64,000 nucleotides of DNA, from NCBI RefSeq assembly GCF_027941835.1, contig NZ_CP116005.1, positions 2,681,501-2,745,500 of the forward strand, given 5' to 3'. A program made the position numbers and the translations under genes. Of the stretch, positions 29,174 through 39,700 are shown one piece after another (the stretch's first letter is position 1; each line of letters opens with the position of its first letter). Under the pieces are notes generated by a model. It saw only the letters and a program-made list of their open reading frames with translations. It ran no database searches and was not told the DNA's origin. Source of the stretch: Sphingosinicella microcystinivorans (GTDB lineage: Bacteria; Pseudomonadota; Alphaproteobacteria; Sphingomonadales; Sphingomonadaceae).

Positions 29174-30697
29174 ATGGCGCGTGCGCCGACCCGATACCTG
29201 ATCCGCAAGCCGCTCGCCGACGTGCGCAGCGACATCGACCGCCACGGCCTCCACCGCGCGCTCGGCCCCGTGCATCTCGTCCTCATCGGCATCGGCTGCA
29301 TCATCGGCGCGGGCGTCTACGTGATGACCGGCACGGCGGCGGCGAACTACGCGGGCCCGGCGGTGATGCTGTCGTTCGTGTTCGCCGGGCTCGCCTGCGC
29401 CTTCACCGGGCTTTGCTATGCCGAGCTCGCCTCGACGCTGCCGGTTTCGGGCGCGTCCTACAGCTATGCCTATGCCGCGCTCGGCGAGGCCTTCGCGTGG
29501 GGGCTCGGCTGGATGCTGATGCTCGAGCTCGGGCTTGCCGGGTCCGCGCTCGCGGTGGGCGTCTCCGGCTACCTCGTCAGCCTGCTCGGCGACTTCGGCA
29601 TTCATATCCCCGCCGTTCTGGCGACGCCCTTCATCCGGCCCGCCGCTGGCGAGGCGGGAACCGCGTTCGTGACCGGCGGCGGCATCAACCTCGTCGCGAC
29701 GGCGGCGGTGCTGCTGTTCGCCTTCATCCTCGTGCGCGGCGTCTCGCAGTCGGCGACGATCAACGCGGTCATGGTGGCGGTGAAGGTGGGCGTGCTGATT
29801 GCCTTCATCATCTTCGGCCTGCCGCACGTCGACCCGGCGAACTGGAAGCCGTTCATCCCCGAGAACGAGGGCGGCTTCACCTACGGCTGGGCGGGCGTGC
29901 TGCGCGGCGCCTCGATCCTGTTCTTCGCCTATCTGGGGTTCGAGGCGGTCGCGACCGCCGCGCTCGAGGCGAAGAAGCCGCAGCGCGACATCCCGATCGG
30001 CATCCTCGGTGCGCTCGCCATCGCCACGATCGTCTACATGGCGGTGGCGGCGGTGCTGACCGGCCTCGTCTCCTACAGGATGCTGAACGTGCCCGATCCG
30101 GTCGCCGTCGCCGTCTCGGCGATCGGGATGCCGGTGCTCAGCATCGTGATCAAGGTGGGCGCGCTCACCGGGCTCTGCTCGGTGCTGATGGTGAACACCT
30201 ACGCGCATTCCCGCGTCTGCTACGCGATGTCGACGGACGGGCTGCTGCCGCCGCTGTTCAGCCGCGTGCACGCGCGCTTCCGCACGCCGCACCAGGGCAC
30301 GTGGTTCGTCGCGCTGGCGGCGGGCATCGCCGCCGCGTTCCTGCCGATCTCGATGCTCGGCGATCTTGTCAGCCTCGGCACGGGCTGCGTGTTCATCACC
30401 GTGGCGATCAGCGTCATCTGGCTGCGCAGCACGCAGCCGGAGTTGCCGCGCCCGTTCCGCGTGCCGCTCGGCGGTATCCGTGTCGGCGGTCTCTGGCTCG
30501 GCGCCGTGCCGGTGCTGGCGCTCGTCTTCTGCGTGCTGATGATGGCGCCGGTGGTGCTCGACATCATCCGCAAGGCGATGGTCGGCGAATGGCTGCCCGC
30601 GACCATCCTCGGGCTCTACATCGCCTTCGGCATCGCCTTCTACCTCTTCTACGGCGTCGGCCATTCGCGCCTGCGCCGCTCACTCCCGGAAGCCTGA
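29174..30697 (+). CDS. APC-family amino acid permease
   Basis: 507-aa membrane transporter with about 12-14 helices. The first helix carries the APC signature IGIGCIIGAGVYVMTGTAA. The C-terminal RTPHQGTWFVALAAG region is typical of the cationic amino acid transporter group. It imports amino acids by proton or exchange coupling; specificity is unknown. Four bases separate it from the next hydrolase gene. A related permease occurs at 56485-57894. Confidence 0.93.
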   Translation: MARAPTRYLIRKPLADVRSDIDRHGLHRALGPVHLVLIGIGCIIGAGVYVMTGTAAANYAGPAVMLSFVFAGLACAFTGLCYAELASTLPVSGASYSYAYAALGEAFAWGLGWMLMLELGLAGSALAVGVSGYLVSLLGDFGIHIPAVLATPFIRPAAGEAGTAFVTGGGINLVATAAVLLFAFILVRGVSQSATINAVMVAVKVGVLIAFIIFGLPHVDPANWKPFIPENEGGFTYGWAGVLRGASILFFAYLGFEAVATAALEAKKPQRDIPIGILGALAIATIVYMAVAAVLTGLVSYRMLNVPDPVAVAVSAIGMPVLSIVIKVGALTGLCSVLMVNTYAHSRVCYAMSTDGLLPPLFSRVHARFRTPHQGTWFVALAAGIAAAFLPISMLGDLVSLGTGCVFITVAISVIWLRSTQPELPRPFRVPLGGIRVGGLWLGAVPVLALVFCVLMMAPVVLDIIRKAMVGEWLPATILGLYIAFGIAFYLFYGVGHSRLRRSLPEA

Positions 30698-30701
30698 CCT
30701 C

Positions 30702-31685
30702 ATGAACCAGACGACAGCCGGGGTCGCCGACGACCTCGATCCCGACATTCGCCGTTTCCAGCGCGAGGTGGCCGCCGCCTACGGCCGCTACCCGGAATTC
30801 GACCGCCTGCCGCTCGCCGAGCGGCGGCGCATCGCGGAGGAGGTGCGCGCGCCGTGGGCGGCGGGCGGACCCGTGATGCACGGCACGGAAACGCTGAACG
30901 TCGGCCCGTCCGGCGTCCGTATCCGCATCCATCGGCCGGACGGGCGGAGGATGCTGCCCGTGCTGATCTATATCCACGGCGGCGGCTGGACGATGTTCAG
31001 CCTCGACACGCACGACCGGCTGATGCGCGAATATGCGGCGCGGGCCGGCATTGCCGTCGTCGGCGTCGATTACAGCCTGTCGCCCGAAGCGAAATTCCCG
31101 CGCGCGCTGGACGAGATCGTCTCGGTGATCCGCTGGCTGCGCGCCGAAGGCGAGGCGCACGGGCTCGATCCGCGGCGGATCGCGATCGGCGGCGACTCGG
31201 CGGGCGGCAACCTCGCGGTCGCCGCCAATCTGGCGCTGCTTCAGGCCGGGGATGCGCCGCTTTCCGCGATCCTCGTGAACTACGGCGCGTTCGACCGGAA
31301 ATCGGCCTATCCGAGCTACGCGCGCTACGACGGCCCCGAATACAACCTCACGACCGCCGAGATGGCGGCGTTCTGGGCGAACTACCTGCGCGGGGCGCAG
31401 GATTTCGACGATCCGCTGGCCTGCCCGATGGGCGCGGACGTCGCGGGGCTTGCCCCGACGTTCTTCGCCGTCGCGGCGTGCGACGTGCTCGCGGACGAGA
31501 ACAGGGTTATGGCGGCGCGGCTGGTCGAGGCCGGCGTGCCGGTCGTGTACCGCGAATATCCCGGCGCAGCGCACAGCTTTCTCGAAGCCGTGTCGATCTC
31601 CGCGCTCGCCGACCGCGCGCTTGCCGAGGCGTCGGCGTGGCTCGCGGCTCGGATTGGCCCAAATAATGATAATGACTCGCAATAA
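30702..31685 (+). CDS. Alpha/beta hydrolase (hormone-sensitive-lipase family)
   Basis: 327-aa esterase with oxyanion-hole motif HGGGW (92-96) and nucleophile S166 in GGDSAGGN; the aspartate and histidine follow (ACDVLADEN, GAAHSF). Cytoplasmic, substrate unknown; relatives hydrolyse short acyl esters. The 3' end (residues GPNNDNDSQ) is encoded by a Fur-box-like sequence that probably belongs to the next receptor gene, so the tail may have been shaped by that site. Confidence 0.92.
   Translation: MNQTTAGVADDLDPDIRRFQREVAAAYGRYPEFDRLPLAERRRIAEEVRAPWAAGGPVMHGTETLNVGPSGVRIRIHRPDGRRMLPVLIYIHGGGWTMFSLDTHDRLMREYAARAGIAVVGVDYSLSPEAKFPRALDEIVSVIRWLRAEGEAHGLDPRRIAIGGDSAGGNLAVAANLALLQAGDAPLSAILVNYGAFDRKSAYPSYARYDGPEYNLTTAEMAAFWANYLRGAQDFDDPLACPMGADVAGLAPTFFAVAACDVLADENRVMAARLVEAGVPVVYREYPGAAHSFLEAVSISALADRALAEASAWLAARIGPNNDNDSQ
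31662..31680 (+). promoter_or_regulatory. Fur-box-like site upstream of the siderophore receptor
   Basis: AATAATGATAATGACTCGC matches the 19-bp Fur consensus GATAATGATAATCATTATC at 14 positions, including an unbroken ATAATGATAAT. It lies inside the 3' end of the hydrolase gene, 125 bp before the receptor start. Iron-dependent repression of the receptor is inferred. Confidence 0.5.
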
Positions 31686-31805
31686 TGGCCTGATCTCGAT
31701 ACAGTTAGACCCTGCGCCGAAACGCCGTTCGGCCCGATGCGCGGTAATCTGGGCGCCATAATCACCAAGAGGTTCGAAACTTCATGTCGTCAAAGGGGGA
31801 ATGCA

Positions 31806-33995
31806 ATGACCGTTCATGACAGGACGCTGAGAACGCTGCTGCTTGCCGGCGCCGCACTCACAGGATTCACCGCGCTTCCCGCCGCCGCGCAGGATGCGGC
31901 GCAGGGCGGGCCGTCGATCGAGACCACGCGCACCACGGTGGACGGGGAAGAGGCGATCATCGTCACCGCGCGCAACTACGTGCCCGAAGGCAGCGCGACG
32001 GCGAGCAAGACCGACATCCCGCTCATCGAGACGCCGCAGTCGATCTCTGTGGTGACGCGCGACCAGATCGACCTTCTGAACTTCATAGATGCACAGCAGG
32101 CGGTGCGGTACACGGCGGGCGTGTTCGGCGAGAACTACGGCCCCGACCTCCGCTTCGACTTCTTCACGGTGCGCGGCTTCACGCCGAAGCAGTACATCGA
32201 CGGGCTCGCCGCGCCGATCTCGACCTCGATCTATTCGGTCGGCGTCGATCTCTACGCCTTCGACTCCTTCGACCTGCTGAAGGGCCCGGCCTCGGTGCTC
32301 TACGGCAACGCCCCTCCCGGCGGCATCTACAACCAGGTCAGCCGGCGCGCGCTCGGCACGCCGGGCGGCGAGATCAGCGCCAAGTACGGCGAGGACGACT
32401 ACAAGCAGATCGCGGGGACCGTGACGGGCCCGATCGCCGAGTCGCTCGATGCGCGCCTGACCGCGCTGTACCGCGACCGCGATGCGGAACGCGACCACGT
32501 GTCCGCGCGCCGCTTCACCGTCGCGCCGACCTTCACGTGGCGTCTCGGCGAGCGCACGACGATCACCGGCCTCGGCTACTACCAGTACGACAAGGTGAAG
32601 GGCGACACGAACGGCTTCCTGCCCGTTTACGGCACGCTGCTCGACAACCCGGTCGGCAAGGTCAAGCGCAGCACCAACCTCGGCGATCCCAACAACGTGT
32701 ACGAGCGCAAGCAGTTCGCGCTCGGCTGGGACGCCACGCACGAATTCTCCGACAGCCTGAAGTTCCGCTCGAACGTGAAGTGGAGCGACTACAAGGAGGA
32801 TACGCCGGTCGGGATCTACGGCGGCGGCGGTCTCATCAACACCTCCGATTCCTCGGACCCGAGCTATTACCGAACGGTCCAGCAGTATAATTTCAGCTAC
32901 AAGGAAAAGGTGACGAGCTTCGCGACCGACAACCGGATCGACGCGAAATTCGGAACCGGCGCCGCGGAGCACAAGCTGCTCGTCGGGCTCGATTACCGCA
33001 ACGTCTACAACAAGGCGGATTTCGGCTTCATCTTCGCCAACACGATCGACCTGTTCGATCCGGTGTACGCGCCGCAGGCGACGTATGAGCCGGGCTATCC
33101 GTCGGCGTTCAACAACCAGCGCCTGAAGCAGACCGGCGTGTACGCGCAGGACCAGATCGGCTTCGGCAACTTCTACCTGACGCTCGGCGGACGCTACGAC
33201 TGGGTGAAGGTGGCGAGCGCGCTGACGGCGGCGACCACGAAGCAGGACAAGTTCACGTGGCGCGTCGGCGCGAACTACGTGACCGACAGCGGCTTTGCGC
33301 CCTATGTCAGCTACGCGACCTCGTTCGAGCCCGTGCTCGGCGTCGACAGCGTCACCGGCGATGACTTCAAGCCTTCGACCGGCAAGCAGATCGAGGCGGG
33401 CATCAAATACGATGCGCGCGGTCTGCCGGACGACGTGAAGCTGTTCGTGACGGCGGCCGTGTTCGACATCAAGCAGAAGAACGTGGTGAGCACCTCGCCC
33501 TCGGTGACGCCGGTGTTCGGCACGCAGAGCGGCGAGGTCGAGGTGTGGGGCGGCGAGATCGAGCTCGTGGCGCGCATCCGCGAGCAGATCTCGATCAACG
33601 GCTCCTACAGCTACAACAACAGCGAGGTGAAGGAATCGAGCTTCGCGGGCGAGATCGGCGCACCGCTGCCGACGACGCCCAAGCACAAGCTGTCGCTGTT
33701 CGTCGACTACACGATCCAGCAGGGCTCGCTCGGCGGTCTCGGCTTCGGCCTCGGCGGGCGCTACAACAGCAAGAGCGCGGGCAGCCTGCCGGGTGCGTTC
33801 AACCCGGTGGTCTACTACGGTGAAAGCACGACGCTGTTCGACGCGATCATCCACTACGACACGCCGGAATGGCGTTTCGCGATCAACGGCTCGAACATCT
33901 TCGACAAGACCTATGTCGCGCGCTGTTCGGGTCCGGCCGGGTGCAATTTCGGCGCCGGCCGCCAGGTGATCGGAACGGTGACGCGCAAGTTCTGA
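31806..33995 (+). CDS. TonB-dependent siderophore receptor
   Basis: 729-aa outer-membrane receptor. Signal peptide (about 1-27, ending AAAQ), TonB box region EEAIIVTARNY, plug domain (PQSISVVTRDQIDLLNF, KGPASVLYGNAPPGGIYNQVS) and a beta-barrel ending in the aromatic-terminal VIGTVTRKF. The plug sequences place it in the ferric-siderophore group. A Fur-like site lies upstream. The amidohydrolase operon follows 30 bp downstream and may be co-transcribed. Confidence 0.95.
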   Translation: MTVHDRTLRTLLLAGAALTGFTALPAAAQDAAQGGPSIETTRTTVDGEEAIIVTARNYVPEGSATASKTDIPLIETPQSISVVTRDQIDLLNFIDAQQAVRYTAGVFGENYGPDLRFDFFTVRGFTPKQYIDGLAAPISTSIYSVGVDLYAFDSFDLLKGPASVLYGNAPPGGIYNQVSRRALGTPGGEISAKYGEDDYKQIAGTVTGPIAESLDARLTALYRDRDAERDHVSARRFTVAPTFTWRLGERTTITGLGYYQYDKVKGDTNGFLPVYGTLLDNPVGKVKRSTNLGDPNNVYERKQFALGWDATHEFSDSLKFRSNVKWSDYKEDTPVGIYGGGGLINTSDSSDPSYYRTVQQYNFSYKEKVTSFATDNRIDAKFGTGAAEHKLLVGLDYRNVYNKADFGFIFANTIDLFDPVYAPQATYEPGYPSAFNNQRLKQTGVYAQDQIGFGNFYLTLGGRYDWVKVASALTAATTKQDKFTWRVGANYVTDSGFAPYVSYATSFEPVLGVDSVTGDDFKPSTGKQIEAGIKYDARGLPDDVKLFVTAAVFDIKQKNVVSTSPSVTPVFGTQSGEVEVWGGEIELVARIREQISINGSYSYNNSEVKESSFAGEIGAPLPTTPKHKLSLFVDYTIQQGSLGGLGFGLGGRYNSKSAGSLPGAFNPVVYYGESTTLFDAIIHYDTPEWRFAINGSNIFDKTYVARCSGPAGCNFGAGRQVIGTVTRKF

Positions 33996-34025
33996 TCGCG
34001 TAAGTAACGAGGGGCGGAGCGGCGA

Positions 34026-35456
34026 ATGGGGGGTGACATGAACAGGTGCGGAAAGCTCCGCCGTGTCGCCCTCGCGCTTGCCGCCGCCGCCCTCTTCGCG
34101 TCCCCGGTCGCTGCGAAGAAAAAGGAGGAGGAACGACAATCCTCCTCCGCGTCTCCGTCCGTGCCGGACCCGTGGCCGAGCACGTACCGGCCGCTGCCGC
34201 GCGCGGACATGCTGATCACCGGCGCCACGATCCTCGACGGCGCCGGCGGACGGCACGACGCGGCCGACGTGCTGGTGCGGGACGGGCGCGTGGTCGCCGT
34301 GGGCCGCAATCTCGATGCGGGCGGCGCGGCGGTCGTCGACGGCCGCGGCAAGTGGGTGACGCCCGGCATCATCGACGTGCACAGCCACAACGGCACCTTC
34401 GTCGTGCCGCTGACCTCGGTCGACGAGAACGGCTCCGACGTCACCGAGATCAGCGATCCCAACGCCGCCGAGACGTGGATCGAGCACGGGGTGAACGCAC
34501 AAGACGTCGCCTTCGGCCGCGCGCTCGCGGGCGGCGTCACGACGATGCAGATCCTGCCCGGGTCGACGACGATCATCGGCGGGCGTTCGGTGGTCCTGAA
34601 GAACATTCCCGCCGTCACCATGCAGGGCATGAAGTTTCCGGGCGCGCCGCAGGGACTGAAGATCGCCTGCGGCGAGAATCCGAAACTCCATTACGGCGGC
34701 CGCGGCGGCGCGCCGAACAGCCGTCAGGGCGAGCTTGCGATGTTCCGCGCCGCGTTCTCCGCCGCCGAAGATCATCTCGAACGGTCGCGCGGCGAGCGGC
34801 CGGGCCGAGGAGGCGGTCCGCGGGGACAACGCAATCTCGAACTCGAAACGCTCGGCGGTGTGCTCGCCGGAGACATACGCGTGCACGCGCATTGCTACCG
34901 CGCCGACGACATGGCGATGATGCTGGGCCTCGCGCGCGAATTCGGTTTCCGCATCGCGGCGTTCCACCACGCGACGGAAGCCTACAAGATCCCGGCGATG
35001 CTGCGCGAGGCGGGAACGTGCGCGGCGGTCTGGTCCGACTGGTGGGGATTCAAGATGGAAGCGCAGGACGCCATCCGCGAGAACGCGGCGTTCGTCGAGG
35101 CGGCGGGCGGCTGCGCGATGATGCACTCGGATTCGCCGCAGGTCGGGCAGCGGCTCACCATCGAGGCCGCCAAGGCGGCAGGCGCCGGGCGCCGCGCGGG
35201 CCTCGCCCTGCCGCCCGAGGTTGTCATCCGCTGGGTGACGAGCAATCCCGCGCAGGCGATGGGCCTCGGCGACCGCGTCGGCACGCTGGCGCCCGGCTAC
35301 AATGCCGACCTCGTGCTGTGGTCGGGCGACCCGTTCAGCATCTACAGCCACGCCGATCGCGTCTACATCGACGGCGCGCTCATCTACGACCGCGCGGACC
35401 CGGCCTATCGGCCGCGCAGCGATTTCGAGATCGGCCGCGCGGAGACCGCGCGATGA
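34026..35456 (+). CDS. Secreted amidohydrolase 1 of 3
   Basis: 476-aa metal-dependent amidohydrolase (imidazolonepropionase-like). Signal peptide (about 5-30, ending SPVAA), then a strongly charged KKKEEE patch. Metal ligands: HxH at H119/H121 (IDVHSHNG), further histidines in RVHAHCYRAD and AAFHHATE, and the aspartate in MMHSDSPQ. Starts at 34026 or four codons later at MNRCGK; both have a purine-rich site. The stop overlaps the next gene (ATGA). Substrate unknown; relatives cleave C-terminal amino acids or dipeptides. Confidence 0.92.
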   Translation: MGGDMNRCGKLRRVALALAAAALFASPVAAKKKEEERQSSSASPSVPDPWPSTYRPLPRADMLITGATILDGAGGRHDAADVLVRDGRVVAVGRNLDAGGAAVVDGRGKWVTPGIIDVHSHNGTFVVPLTSVDENGSDVTEISDPNAAETWIEHGVNAQDVAFGRALAGGVTTMQILPGSTTIIGGRSVVLKNIPAVTMQGMKFPGAPQGLKIACGENPKLHYGGRGGAPNSRQGELAMFRAAFSAAEDHLERSRGERPGRGGGPRGQRNLELETLGGVLAGDIRVHAHCYRADDMAMMLGLAREFGFRIAAFHHATEAYKIPAMLREAGTCAAVWSDWWGFKMEAQDAIRENAAFVEAAGGCAMMHSDSPQVGQRLTIEAAKAAGAGRRAGLALPPEVVIRWVTSNPAQAMGLGDRVGTLAPGYNADLVLWSGDPFSIYSHADRVYIDGALIYDRADPAYRPRSDFEIGRAETAR

Positions 35457-36718
35457 AGCGCGTGCTTGCCGTCCTTGCCATGCTCGCGGCCTTGCCGGCG
35501 CAGGCCGAAACCGTGGCGATCGTCAATGCGCGGGCGTGGACGATGACGGCGGCGACGCCGATCGAGAACGCGACGATCGTGGCGCTGGACGGGAAGATCG
35601 TCTCGGTCGCGGCGGCGGGCGCGGTTCCCGCCGGTGCGCGCGTCATCGACGCGGCGGGCCGGATCGTGACGCCGGGCCTCGTCAACGCCGCGACGCAGCT
35701 CGGGCTTTCCGAGGTGTCGGGCGCGCGCGAGACCAACGACCAGTCGGTCGCGAGCGGCGCGCTCGGTGCGGCATTCGACATCCAATACGCGCTCAACGCC
35801 AATTCGACGCTCGTCGCGCAGGCGCGGGCGGACGGCGTGACGGAGGCGATGGTGTTCCCCGGCGGCTCCGCCTCGGCGCCGTTTCAGGGGCGCGGCGCGC
35901 TCGTGCACCTGAAGCCGGACGGCGATATTCTGGACCGCGCGCAGGCGGCGCTGTTCGTGCGCGTCGGCAGCGGCACCTCCGACAAGGCGGGCGGATCGCG
36001 CGCGGCGCAGTGGCAGCTCATCCGCAACGCGCTCGACGAGGCGCGGGCGCCGCAGGGCATCGACCCGCGCGAGCGCCTGCTCGGCCGTCTCGACCGCGCC
36101 AGCCTCGCGCCCGTGCTCGACCGGCGCATCCCGCTCGTGATCGCCGCCGAGCGGGAATCGGATATCCGGCAGGCGATCGCGCTCGCGGGCGACTATGGAA
36201 TCCGCGTCGTCATCCTCGGCGGCGCGGAGGCGTGGCGCGCGAGGGCGGACCTCGCCGCGAAGCGGATTCCGGTCGTCCTCGATCCGATGCTCAACCTGCC
36301 GTACAGCTTCGACCAGATCGGCGCGCGTCTCGACAACGCCGCGCTGCTTTCGGATGCGGGGGTGAAGATCGCGTTCACGGTGCCCGGCGCCGGCATCCAC
36401 CTCAGCTACAACGCCGGATCGGCGCTGCGCGAAGGCGCAGGCATCGCCGCCGCGAACGGGCTCCCCTACGCCGCCGCCCTGCGCGCGATCACGCGCAGCG
36501 GCGCCGAGATCTGGGGCGCGGACGACCGTCAGGGCAGCATCGCGCCCGACAAGGCGGCCGATCTGGTGATCTGGGACGGCGATCCGCTCGAACCGTCGTC
36601 CGGCCCCGCCGTGGTGCTGATCGGCGGGCGCGAGGCGACGGATACCTCGCGGCAGTCGGCACTGCGCGACCGCTACCGGCCGGGTACCGAGAGCCCGCTG
36701 CCGCCCGCCTACCGATGA
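35453..36718 (+). CDS. Amidohydrolase-like protein 2 of 3, lacking the HxH metal motif
   Basis: 421-aa secreted protein (signal peptide about 1-18, AALPAQA) with the amidohydrolase composite beta-domain (VAIVNARAWTMTAATPIENATIV) and C-terminal GSIAPDKAADLVIWDGDPLE. Where active members have a PG-hydrophobic-D-x-H-x-H block, this has TPGLVNAATQLG, with no histidine pair. It is therefore probably a non-catalytic partner or uses another chemistry. ATGA overlaps couple it to both neighbours, suggesting the three products act together. Confidence 0.9.
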   Translation: MKRVLAVLAMLAALPAQAETVAIVNARAWTMTAATPIENATIVALDGKIVSVAAAGAVPAGARVIDAAGRIVTPGLVNAATQLGLSEVSGARETNDQSVASGALGAAFDIQYALNANSTLVAQARADGVTEAMVFPGGSASAPFQGRGALVHLKPDGDILDRAQAALFVRVGSGTSDKAGGSRAAQWQLIRNALDEARAPQGIDPRERLLGRLDRASLAPVLDRRIPLVIAAERESDIRQAIALAGDYGIRVVILGGAEAWRARADLAAKRIPVVLDPMLNLPYSFDQIGARLDNAALLSDAGVKIAFTVPGAGIHLSYNAGSALREGAGIAAANGLPYAAALRAITRSGAEIWGADDRQGSIAPDKAADLVIWDGDPLEPSSGPAVVLIGGREATDTSRQSALRDRYRPGTESPLPPAYR

Positions 36719-39700
36719 AACGCGGCATCCTCCTCGCCGCGCTGCTGGCATGGCCCGCGGCGGCGCACGATCCCGGCGAGCTCGGGCTGCCGATGCTGTC
36801 TCCGGCCGCGCAGACCGGAACGCCCGCCGCCGTGCCGCCGCCAACCCAGCCGCCGGGGCAGACGCTGCCGATGACGCCGTCGCGCCGCATCAGCTTCGAG
36901 ACGAACGAGGCGAGCTGGGCGTCGCTGTCGCTTTCGCCCGACGGCAGGACGATCGCCTTCGATCTGCTCGGCGATCTCTACGTGATGCCGGTGTCGGGCG
37001 GGCGGGCGAAGCCGGTCGCGCAGGGCATGGCGTTCGAGACGCAGCCGGTGTTCTCGCCCGACGGCAAGTGGCTCGCCTTCGTCAGCGACCGTTCGGGATC
37101 GGAGAACCTGTGGGTGATGCGGCCGGACGGATCGGGCGCGCGGCAGATCAGTTTCCGCGACGACGATACGCCGCTGACGTCGCCCGCGTGGAGCGCGGAC
37201 GGCGGCGCGATCTACGCGACGCGCTTCCTGCCTGACCGCAATGCCTACGAATTGTGGCGGCACACGCTCTCCGGCACCGCGGAACTGATCGTGCCGGTGC
37301 CGTCGGGCCCGGATCAGGGCGGCGGGGCAACCCGGCACGCGATCGGCGCGAACGCCTCGCGCGACGGCCGCTCTCTCTACTTCGCCGCGCTCGCCGGCAG
37401 CATCAATTTCGACGGCGTCCCCGAATGGACGCTCCGCCGCCGCGATCTCGCGACGGGCGAGGAAACCGTGATCCTGCCGGAGCCCGCGAACAGGCGCGGC
37501 GGCCCGGCTGGCGCGTTCTTCCGGCCCGTGGTCTCGCCGGACGGCAAGACCCTCGCCTACGCCGCGCGCCGCGACGGCGGCACCGCGCTTCACGTGCGCG
37601 ACCTTGAAACCGGTTCGGATCGGAGGCTGGCGTTTCCCGTGCAGCGCGATCTCGCGGAAGCCTCGGCCTGGCAGGACCTGTTTCCCGGCTATGCCTTCAC
37701 GCCGGACGGCAAGGCGCTGATCGTCGGCGGCCACGGCCGGATCGAACGGATCGACGTCGCATCGGGCACGCGGACGAACATCGCCTTTGCCGCGAAGGTC
37801 GACGCGGACCTCGGTGCCTTGCAGGCGCCCGATATCCGGCAGGAAACGGGGCCGGTTCGCGCGCGGCTGATCCAGACGCCGGAGCTGTCGCCGGACGGCA
37901 AATCCCTCGCTTTCTCCGCGCTCGGCCGGGTCTATGTGATGCCCGCCGACGGCAGCGCGAAACCGCACCGCCTGACCGGCGGCGGCGATCCGGAATTCCA
38001 TCCGTCGTGGTCGCCCGACGGCAAGACCCTTGCCTTCATCACGTGGACCGCGAAGGGCGCAGGGCACGTGTGGGCGGCGCCGCTTGACGGCGCCGCGCCG
38101 CCGCGCCGCCTGACTGCTGCCGCCGACTATTACACGAGCCCCGCGTTCACGCCGGACGGCGCCGCCGTGCTCGCGCTGCGTTCGCCGCAGGCGGCGCGCC
38201 TGCTCACCTACATGGAGTTCGGCAACCAGCGACAGGCGACGCTCGTCTCGCTGCCGGTCGCGGGCGGCGCGGCACGCGACATCCTCACCGATACGATGGG
38301 CGGCAAGCCGCACTTCGCCGCAAGCCCCGGCGAGGTTTACCTGCAATTCGCGGACGGCCTCAACGCCGTCGATCTGGCGACCGGGAAACGGCGCCGCGTG
38401 GCTTCCATCGTCGGGCCGGGCTATTATTTCATCGAAGGCGCGGTGCCGGTCGATGACGTGCGCATCAGCCCGGACGGGACGCACGCCATCGCGATCATCG
38501 CGCAGCAATTGCATCTCGTCGATCTGCGCGGGACTCCGGACGGGTGCGTCGATCTGCTGAAACCCGGCTCCGCGCATCGCCAATTGTCCGATGCCGGCGC
38601 GGACTTCCTGGAATGGGCGGAGGGCGGGCGCACGATCACGTGGGCGGTCGGCTCGACGTTCTACCGTATGCCGCTGGAGGGCGCCGAACCGACGACGACG
38701 GAAATGGTCGTCGAGGTGCCGCGCGACACGCCGTCCGGCCGCCTGCTGCTGAGCGGCGCGCGCGCCATCACGATGAACGGCGACACGGTGATCGAGGACG
38801 CGGACATTCTCGTCGACGGCGACAGGATCGCCGCCGTGGGCGCGCGCGGGTCGTTTCCCGTGCCGCCGGACGCGACCGTCCGCGACGTGCGCGGCAAGAC
38901 GATCGTGCCCGGCTTCATCGACACGCACGACCACGTCGCCGACGTGCGCCGCGACGTGCTCGACATGGCGCCGTGGGGTCCCGCCGAACGGCTCGCCTAC
39001 GGGATAACGACGGCGTTCGATCCCTCGACGCTGACCATCGACGGGCTCGCCTACGAGGACCTGATCGACGCGGGGCTGGCGGTCGGAGCGCGTATGCCGT
39101 CCACGGGGCCGGCATTGTTCTCGTTCAACCGCTTCGAGTCGCTGGACGCGGTGCGCGCGGTGCTGCGCCGTTACCGCGACCACTACCGCACCTTCAACAT
39201 CAAGCAGTATCGCGCGGGCAGCCGCCGTGTCCGCCAGTGGATCGCGATGGCGGCGCAGGAGCTCGGGATGCTCGCCACCACGGAAGGCGCGCTGTCGCTG
39301 AAGCTGGAGCTCAGCCAGATCATCGACGGCTACGGCGGCAGCGAGCACGCCTTTCCCGTGACGCCGCTCGGCCGCGACGTGGTGGAATTCGCGGCGCGAA
39401 GCGGCAGCGCCTACACGACGACGCTGATGATCACGCACGGCGGGCCGCCGGGGCAGGATTATTTCATCGCCCGCGACAATCAGCACGACGATCCGAAATA
39501 CCGCCGCTTCACGCCGCATTTCGCCGCCGACGCGAAGATGCGCGCGCGGCCGTGGCGGATAGATTCGGACTACAGCTTTCCGGCCGTGGCTGCCGGCGCA
39601 GCGGCGATCCAGCGGGCGGGCGGCACGGTCGGCATCGGCGCGCACGGCGAACTGCCGGGCATCGGCTACCACTGGGAGATGGAAGCGCACGTGATGGGCG

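Noticed and set aside
31782-35351. A 1189-codon minus-strand frame opposite the siderophore receptor and first amidohydrolase
   Set aside because: Antisense shadow created by high GC at third positions; no homology or plausible start site.
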